DNA from: Girardia tigrina
Lineage: Eukaryota > Platyhelminthes > Tricladida > Dugesiidae
NCBI GenBank assembly: GCA_001938485.1
Contig: MQRK01235601.1
Location: 33,541-97,540, forward strand
Direction of reading: 5' to 3'
Length of the DNA: 64,000 bases
How positions within the stretch are numbered: position 1 is the stretch's first letter; each line of letters begins with the position of its first letter. This document shows, one piece after another, positions 57,111-64,000 of the stretch. The position numbers and the translations under genes were made by a program. The notes beneath the pieces were generated by a model that was given only the letters and a program-made list of their open reading frames with translations, ran no database searches and was not told the DNA's origin.

Positions 57111-57178
57111 CCACTAATTACTTTGCCTATGAATCACAAAAATAAACATACACAAAACGATTCATCCATCATTCACAT

Positions 57179-58275
57179 TAGGGAGCGACGATGTATCGTT
57201 TAACGATGAGTCGATGCATCGAAAAGCCTTCATCGTTAAACGATGCATCGAACGCTTACATCGTTAAACAAGGCATCGAAAAATAACATTTAAATATAAA
57301 GCAGCTAAATGCAAACCTAATTTTTTTATTTGCTCATTGATATTTGCTATTGTGCTACAATAATGGCAAAGAAAACTTACAAAAAAAAAGAAAATTTCAA
57401 TTTTATTTTTGTAAAATAGAATCAAACTATAAAAGGCAGATTATTCATTTTCTTCATCTGTCTTAAGTTCTCTTTTATATAAACAAGTTTTTTTCAACTT
57501 TGGATGTTGACAAATTTGTTCTTCTCTCACCATATATACTTCTGATAATCTTGCTTTCGCTCTGACCTCCCTTGCTTCTAGTGTTTAAAGATGGTCTTGT
57601 GCTTTGTCCTCAGATAACCTCTTATCCCGGTTGTGCTCCCACTAGGCACATTGTAATTCTCACCACACTCAATGCTGCTAGCCTTATTTTCATTATTCAT
57701 TGTGAAGTAATCCAAAATTAAAGAAATTTTCGCATCTGGAAGAAAAAAAATTTAATTTAACTAGAAATAAAGCTTCATTAAATATTATTTAAACAAATAA
57801 TATTATGACTTTGTTTAATAATATAATTTTTTTAAGATCAAAATAAATTATTTTCCAGTAAATTTCATCACCGAATATTCTGAAATCTAATAAATAAACT
57901 AGTAAATTAGTATTTAATGTTTATATATTAATTGAAATAATATTAATTATTATTAATTTAATAATTTTAAAATAAAATATCTTTGCTTTAAGTATAAAAA
58001 ATTAATATAAATATTTATAATAATTAGGACTTTAGGACCAAATGAAAATATAACTTTCCTTAAAAAAGGAATAAATGAAAACTACTGAAAATAGAAATTT
58101 ACTCGAAAGTTTCTCGAAAATATTTGTTTAAAAAACTAAAATTGTAGTAATTATATTGTTTAGTTATTGTATGTGAATAAAGGTGTGATTTCATTATATG
58201 TTAGATGAAAAGGTATGCAGTCTTTCGATGCATCGACCATATTTAACGATGTACGATACGATATGGCGCTCCCTA
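57179..58275 (-). mobile_element. hAT derivative with palindromic ends and a BED zinc finger
   Basis: Ends TAGGGAGCGACGATGTATCG (57179) and, reversed, TAGGGAGCGCCATATCGTAT (58275) are flanked by ATTCACAT (57171-57178) and ATGCACAT (58276-58283), a 7-of-8 duplication. The left subterminal region alternates CATCGTTAAACGATGCATCG and its complement four times and can itself fold. On the minus strand at about 57715-57580 a frame reads DYFTMNNENKASSIECGENY then GYLRTKHKTIFKH, a BED zinc finger (C-x2 position altered, H-x4-H-like end). The rest of the transposase is gone. Confidence 0.7.
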
Positions 58276-58283
58276 ATGCACAT

Positions 58284-59580
58284 ACCAAAATCATATTCTA
58301 GAGTATAAGATGATATAAATAAAGGATATAATAATTTAATGTAGATACATATAAAACCTTTCAAATGTTTAAAGCATTGCAATTATCAAAAGATTATTAG
58401 TTATTGTAATACTATTTCATTAAATATTTATGAATAAATATCTATATTATAAAACATTGTAAGAAATCTATAAAATAAGTAGAAAAACGTATGTTCCACT
58501 TTAAATCACCTTAATATTGTTTAATTACATTAAAGAATTTTAATTTCAATATTTTTTGCCACTGAATTATCTCTATTTATTTCAATTTTATCGTAAATAT
58601 TCTTTTATAAAAAGCAAAAATAAATTGTTTCAAAAATCAGTATTTTTCCAAATTTACAAAAGAAACATTTAAATAGAAAAAAAATCCAGTTGGTTTATGT
58701 TCCTTTGATCTTGAGAAACTGAAGTTTTGTCCCAATTTATATTTTTCCTCAGTAATTTGATTTTAACATTTTCTTTGATCTGTTTCATTTGGTTTTTTTT
58801 TACTTTTTGAAAAAAATCTAAATCACTTTTTGAATATATTAATTTAACATTTTTTTTGAAATTTTCTGATTTTTAAAATTTTACAAAAAAAATTAATTAT
58901 CCAATTTTCATTCAATAAATTAAATTTTGCTAATATTTATGCATTCAAAAAGGAGATATATAATTACAATTTCGATTATTTTGAAAATATTTTTAAATAA
59001 TATTAAATATTTAAAAATTAAAACTATAATTATTAATTATATTATGATGATGATAATTATTATTTTTTATTAATTAGAATCGAAGTGAATTATAAATTAT
59101 AAATAAAATGTCAGAATTATTAATTTTAAAAGCAAGAAATGTGTTTTTTATTTAGGAATTAAAGTATAGATAGAAGGGACAGAATTATAAATTTAATTAA
59201 GTCCTATATATAAAAACTAAAATTGGAAATTCTATAGATTTTTCTATATTTTTTAAGAAATTAAAAAAATTAAACAACTACCTACGATTTTATTCAATAA
59301 ATATAAAAGTACATAAAGAGGTCTAGATGGTAGAAGTCATTAACTGAATGAGGTTTGATTAAATTGAAGCAGTTGTTGAATTCGTATATATTTACTGTAA
59401 TATCAATTAAATTTTATTAATATGGCGCATTATGTCATCAAGTATGAATTGTGTGGAACTAAAGTCAAAATTAATTGATAATTTACCAATACAATGCAGC
59501 ACATTCAAACGATTTGATTACAAAAGTGATCACATTTATAACGAGATGCATCATTAAGCAAACATCCAAACGCTTTTGTT
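58284..59580. other. A+T-rich gene-empty stretch
   Basis: Nothing supportable. A short ATG frame at about 59422 (MAHYVIKYELCGTKVKIN) is too short to call. Confidence 0.5.
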
Positions 59581-59595
59581 TCTACATTTTAACTA

Positions 59596-60127
59596 ACTCA
59601 TGTGAAATCCTCTTATCCAACTTTTTACTTCACCAATTTTAACCAATTGATTCAAAATTTTTTGTTTTGTAACAGCTAATGTTAGTAATAAATCATGAAC
59701 GCTTTGTGATGGAACCGACTTCTCGCTTACCTTGAACTCGTCATTATCTACCTGCGTTCTAGCAGTCCCGAGATCAATTGTTTATGTTAAAATTACCTTT
59801 CTCTAATTTCCTGAACAAATTTGAGAATGTCAGCTGCTTAGTATCGGAATACACTATTGATTTTACGAATTGTTTCTGATGATGAGGTTCCAAGTAATAA
59901 CTCATAATTAATAATGAATCGAATTTCTGCTTATTCTATTTTTTAAAATACTGATTATTAAACCAAATATAAAATATTAAACTCGTTACAAGTAATAAAT
60001 GACTTACTTTAATTTATCCTTGGATCTACAGTAATCAGAATTGCTCTTTTTCGACAATAAAAGGAGTAAATATTTGAAGAATTTATTTATTGGAATTATA
60101 GAGAAAATATAAACAGCATCGAAACTG
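59596..60127 (-). CDS. Candidate host-gene exons (unrecognised, exon joins uncertain)
   Basis: Minus strand, three protein-like frames in order. About 60126-60010 reads FDAVYIFSIIPINKFFKYLL to CRSKDKLK, with a clean GTAAGTC donor after it and a CCGCAG acceptor-like site before it. About 59925-59845 reads IINYELLLGTSSSETIRKIN. About 59778-59596 reads IDLGTARTQVDNDEFKVSEK, then VPSQSVHDLLLTLAVTK, ending VKSWIRGFHMS and a stop. The phases I computed for the joins do not match, so either boundaries are wrong or this is a decayed gene. Family unknown. Confidence 0.32.
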
Positions 60128-60265
60128 CGGATTGAATTTTATACTCATTAAATAAGTCACTTACTGATATCAATTTTCATTATGTTGAAACAAATTGAGT
60201 TGAACGTTTATATTATACAATGGGGGCGGCTTTAATTACATAATCCTGAAAAATCATATATTATA

Positions 60266-60550
60266 GGGTTTTTCGATCTATTTTCCAATACTTGCAATTT
60301 TTTAATCTTTGTAATCAATTTTCCAATTTTTGCAATCAATTTTCCAATAATATAATTTTAATCAATAAAAAATACATAAAATCAAAATTGTTTAAAAATG
60401 TTTTTTGATTTTTTATACATCAAAAAATAATAATATTACTTTTAATAATAAATATAACTACAAAATTAATATTAAATTCCATTATATCAATAACATCTCT
60501 AACATCAATAAAATTAAATAAATCTATAACATCAGAAATAACAACACAAA

Positions 60551-60603
<53 letters not shown>

Positions 60604-61231
60604 ATATGTGTATTCAAGAAACCAATTTATTCAAGAATTGTTTTTCTCTTTTCCGCTTTAATGACATATCGAAGCATTTTTCTAAAAAACCCATCACAAC
60701 ATCTACATATACAGAAGTGCCTACAAGGGACCTTCCTTTTTTGGACCATGAAGACACTGCAAAGCCAACTTCATCTAAGAAAATTAATTTTTCAACACTA
60801 TGAATCACCTCATATTCCCTGAACTTCTGCGCATACAGATATCTTTTTTCAATGGTACTACCATTGTTTCGTGTGGCAGGAGTTATTATAATCTGTTTTA
60901 AGGTATAATGAAATTGCCTGAGACAGAGGTTAATAGTGGTTTGAAACACACTCAATCCAAAAAGATCAATGACTTTACCACTCAATTCTTTTAGGATAAG
61001 AAAGCAATTTTCATCCACCTAGGCTCTAATTTAATGCTTTTGATTATCATCAAGTTTAGGTCTTCGATCAACACTCTGTTTTACCGGTTTTCTCAAAATT
61101 TTTAATAATTTATGAATTATTAATTTCTATTCATTTTATTAATCTTTATTAATTAAAATTATATCATTGGAAAATGGATTGCGAAGATTGGAAAAATGAT
61201 TGCAAGTATTGGAAAATAGATCGAAAAACCC
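60266..61231 (-). mobile_element. IS630-like (Tc1/mariner superfamily) element with repeat-built inverted ends
   Basis: Left end GGGTTTTTCGATCTATTTTC (60266) equals the right end reversed (61231). The arms continue about 105 and 90 bp and are made of a unit of about 21 bp, TTTTCCAAT-(A/C)TTGCAATCA, four times on the left and three times on the right, then TATAATTTTAAT. TA lies next to the left end, and TTTATA next to the right. Inside are a (TA)n run (60552-60604) and a minus-strand transposase fragment. 966 bp, so it is internally deleted relative to a full transposase. Confidence 0.75.
60614..61018 (-). pseudogene. IS630-like transposase fragment
   Basis: A 134-codon minus-strand frame: ENCFLILKELSGKVIDLFGL resembles the linker after the helix-turn-helix. 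LKQIIITPATRN..TIEKRY and then KLIFLDEVGFAV with SKKGRSLVGTSVYVDV follow. The FLDEVGF..RGRS..GT block holds the first catalytic Asp of this family. The second and third acidic residues are missing: after VDVV the frame ends in a short unrelated tail, ahead of the TA microsatellite. It is a deletion derivative, not an active enzyme. A relative lies at 18001-18972. Confidence 0.7.
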
Positions 61232-61389
61232 TTTATAACATTGTCCTGGTCAATGTGTTGTAAAAATGATTAATTCGAAGTGTCTACTGCAATATACATT
61301 ACTCAAACAATTCAATTGAAAAGAGTGCCAAAATGGTATTGTAATTCTTTTTTAGTTTTTTTCTATGAATTTCAAGAGTTGCCATTATC

Positions 61390-61604
61390 ATGGACTTGAC
61401 TGCTATACAGCGTATGCAGATAATGACTTTGAATACCCACACATCCCAAACACAAGTGGAAATTGGTGTAAATGTGGGCTGCTCACAATCTGCAGTGCCA
61501 CGTCTCCTAAAAAACATCAAAAGACTGAGAGCATTGCAAATCAGAAGAAAAGCCGGTGTGATAGCCAGAGGCGCATTGTAGAGCGACTTTTAAATCGTTG
61601 ATTT
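61390..61604 (+). pseudogene. Tc1-like transposase, DNA-binding domain scrap
   Basis: Plus strand: MDLTAIQRMQIMTLNTHTSQ, then QVEIGVNVGCSQSAVPRLLK and SLQ/ALQIRRKAG, the first helix-turn-helix and hinge of a Tc1-type transposase (compare T-x-x-E-I-A-x-x-x-G-C-S-Q-S-T-V-S-R). A frame change near 61555 leads into ARGAL/VERLLNR. The catalytic domain is absent. Confidence 0.65.
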
Positions 61605-61614
61605 CGTTAAAAAG

Positions 61615-62480
61615 GTTGATTTAGTGTTTTATAATTGGAATAAATCATCTATTTCGTTTATCCTTCTATTTGGAAATTTCTGTATTGATAAATTAATATA
61701 TTTTATAATCCAATTTATTTTTTATTAATTCATATTTTTATTCATTACGCAGAGATCCTACATATCCATTTGGCAGTTGCCGGCTTACTAGGTACTTAAT
61801 ACGATTAAAAACGATGTTACAAAGTTATCGTTTTTTTTGATAGATTTAAGATAATCGGTTAATATCATTTCCATCTACAATAATAAACCAGTGGGAAGAT
61901 AACACGACGATATAAATACTAATAATTGTTATTATTGTAATGCTAAAACAGGTGGCCATACCTTTTCCTTTGGACGGCCATTTGTAGCGCACCGCTGCTC
62001 TGGAACTATCTTTTTTAATGTTCATTTTTCAAAGCTCTTAATAAATATTTCAATTTTGTTTCAAAAATAATCTTTTATTTCAATATTTTTTATATTTTCT
62101 TTATATGATTTATTAATAATTTTAGTTCATCGTATTAACTAATTATATTACAGATTGTCTAATGAAAGTCGAAACATGTTTCTTGAGTTTCCAGAAGTTA
62201 GAAGTAATAAATTATATTTTTTCATATTAATGTATTATTTTTTGTATTATTTAAAAAACAGTAAAATATAAAACCGCAAATAATTTTAATATTTCCTAAT
62301 TAATAATTAACATTTCCAATAACCCAGAAGATAAGAAATAATGATTCCCATTATTTAAAATTATATTTACCCTTTGCATCATCATTTAATGTCCATACGT
62401 TGCAGTTCCTAGGTCCAGTATTTTAAACGCGTTTTTTGTTAAAATTAAACTTATATTTGTGGTACATTGTGTTTTCAAAA
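61615..62480. other. No gene recognised
   Basis: GC-richer patches at 61755-61800 and 61950-62010 (GGTGGCCATACCTTTTCC..GGACGGCCATTTG) may be transposon ends. AAGTCGAAACATGTTTC at about 62165 resembles the 3' part of a hammerhead core but has no stem before it. Confidence 0.35.
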
Positions 62481-62485
62481 CCAAT

Positions 62486-62590
62486 TTATGTATTATTAAG
62501 AATACTAACATGGGTTTTCAAACATTTATTTTCAATACAATTAGAATTGTCTTTTGGACAACTCTCAGCAAAACTTTCAGAATTCGACAT
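62486..62590 (-). CDS. Small cysteine-rich ORF, copy C of the family
   Basis: A 34-codon minus-strand ORF, ATG at 62590 and TAA at 62486, reading MSNSESFAESCPKDNSNCIE then NKCLKTHVSILNNT. It matches copies A and B through the Cys-x2-D-N-x-N-C-x2-N-K-C core to the ILNN motif and stops there, so it is shorter. The region just 5' (CAATTTAGAACG) has an AG in the same place as the other copies, consistent with a splice acceptor. The conserved 85-bp block is not found near it. Confidence 0.45.
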   Translation of the reverse strand: MSNSESFAESCPKDNSNCIENKCLKTHVSILNNT

Positions 62591-62599
62591 CGTTCTAAA

Positions 62600-63108
62600 T
62601 TGATAAATTTATTTAATGTTTTTAATGAACAATTATTCAAACAAATTTTCATTATTTTCATTTTTGTTATTTTTAAAGTTCAAATTTTGTAATTTTAGTA
62701 ATAATTTTATCTACATATTAATTTTTAAAAATGATTTTTTTAAAGAAAGAACATTTATTTAATTTAGTCTGTGAAATAAAAATAAAACAGTAAATTTAGG
62801 AGTTAAATATAAATTATCATTTTATAATCGAAGAAAAGTATCATCACACTATTAATGTTTTTTTCTGTTGCAATTTTAAAATATCTTAATCAACTGTGCA
62901 AATTGTTCTTGGCATTGAATGGTTATCCTCTGAATGAGTCTTATTCCTTGAGGAAAACTAAACAACTTAATTGGTAATGAAAGCTTTCTTCAAATGGATC
63001 ATTGGTTTAATAGTTGATTCTCAAAACGAAACGAGAACGTTGTTAGGATGTAAAGAAGATTTCAAATAAATGACAGTTTTACTTTTTTTGATCTATTAAG
63101 ATTTGTCA
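62600..63108. other. A+T-rich stretch with no recognised feature
   Basis: Nothing supportable seen. Confidence 0.5.
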
Positions 63109-63110
63109 TT

Positions 63111-63802
63111 GACTAGAAATTATTTGTATCTTTCCTCATAAGAAGTATTTAAAAAAGAGAAATATAATTACTGATAATTATAGGAATAAAAAGAAAATAA
63201 ATTATATATGCTTAAAGCACACGATCAACATGTTGCTTTTCTTATATTAATACTGAGGAAGGTTGTTATGTTTAGATCATTTTCAAAAAGATAAATATTT
63301 AATATATTTCCTTCGCTAAATATGACCCCTACAGAGGAAGTAAACTTTGTAGCGTTATTATTAGTACAAGTTTAATACTTTCGGTTTTTTAATGTTTTTA
63401 TGAATATTTTTATCACTGAAAGATGTGTTTTCATTTGATTCTACCAACTGTCGCTCCACACTTCTTTACGCGAACCCCACATAAAATGCACATTCAAATA
63501 AAGTTTTATTTACCGTTACTTCTTACCTGCACATAACAACAGAGAAATATAATATGAAAGATGCACAATAAATTAAGGTCTTTAGACAACTAAATATATA
63601 AAACATTAATTTTATGATAAGTTTCTATTATAAATAGTAAGGCATAACAACCTTCCTCAGTATTAATATAAGAAAAGCAACATGTTGATCGTGTGCTTTA
63701 AGCATATATAATTTATTTTCTTTTTATTCCTATAATTATCAGTAATTATATTTCTCTTTTTTAAATACTTCTTATGAGGAAAGATACAAATAATTTCTAG
63801 TC
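63111..63802. mobile_element. Perfect 160-bp inverted repeat around a 372-bp spacer
   Basis: 63111-63270 (from GACTAGAAATTATTTGTATC to GAGGAAGGTTGTTATG) and 63643-63802 are exact reverse complements as far as I can read base by base. The spacer is not symmetric and has no gene. No matching short duplication at the outer borders (..GTCATT / GAAAAA..) was found. It may be a very recent foldback element or an assembly/inversion product. Confidence 0.8.
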
Positions 63803-64000
63803 GAAAAAACAACTAAACTATAACAAAACATCAATTTATAAACAAAATAATAATTGTATATAAAAATAATTATTGCAAACAAAATTAAATTATCAATTAG
63901 AAGTATATCAAATATACAAATAAACCATTTGTAAATTAAAAAGTGAATTATTATATGTCATCTGTATTAGCTACAATGGTTTCGAGTTTAGGTTATATTG

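Noticed and set aside
58680-58760. Moderate-G+C patch that looked like an exon
   Set aside because: No frame with acceptor and donor in phase.

Overview
The window is a very A+T-rich stretch of an animal nuclear genome (about three quarters A+T by eye) with two assembly gaps (37312-37361 and 53325-53548). Spliced exons with GT..AG borders, animal transposon families (mariner, Tc1, IS630-like, hAT, Mutator-like, piggyBac, Helitron, Penelope, LINE) and a short interstitial (CCCTAA)n tract all point to a metazoan with TTAGGG telomeres. This argues against insects (TTAGG) and nematodes (TTAGGC). An A+T-rich parasitic cnidarian (myxozoan) would fit, but that is a guess from base composition and mobile-element flavour, not something shown here. 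I saw no rRNA, tRNA or CRISPR.

Layout. 0-5 kb: end of a palindromic transposon, a broken Ty3/Gypsy pol fossil, copy A of a small cysteine-rich ORF with its conserved flanking block, and a second Gypsy scrap. 5.7-7.2 kb: a piggyBac-type MITE, then a frameshifted IS630/Tc1-mariner transposase. 9-16 kb: two Penelope-like remnants (one with inverted terminal repeats and hammerhead-like cores), the 5' half of a TTF-finger hAT, and a mariner scrap. 16.7-17.4 kb: a host-like terminal exon split by a 476-bp hAT MITE with a perfect 8-bp duplication. 18-24.5 kb: an IS630-like remnant, a GC-rich island with an unrecognised ORF, a short clean exon and a dead mariner. 25-31.5 kb: copy B of the small ORF, a Mutator-like C-terminus, telomere-like repeats, a truncated PP2A-like phosphatase and a broken hAT transposase. 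33-36.3 kb: C-terminus of an RLE-type LINE, a Helitron helicase scrap and a long hairpin. 37.4-41.7 kb: a foldback element hit by a nearly intact mariner, and a Penelope scrap hit by a hAT-like element carrying Gypsy RNase H. 42.6-44 kb: a complete but dead Tc1 element with about 154-bp inverted repeats. 45-49.1 kb: a membrane-protein-like exon and three in-phase exons of a copine-type C2 domain. 50-54.2 kb: a 2.17-kb Mutator-like element with GC-rich cargo and a Mos1-like mariner. 54.7-64 kb: a third flanking block, a Mutator-like transposase, a BED-finger hAT derivative, an IS630-like element with repeat-built ends, a Tc1 DNA-binding scrap, copy C of the small ORF, and a perfect 160-bp inverted repeat.

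How the parts relate. The host share is small (copine-type exons plus a few anonymous exons). Most of the rest is layered transposon debris, and several nestings are dated relative to each other by target duplications. The only coding unit that looks potentially functional is the 351-codon mariner transposase at 38113-39168. The least explained recurring signal is the small cysteine ORF family (2.7, 25.1 and 62.5 kb) with its roughly 85-bp block (3.1, 25.5 and 54.7 kb).
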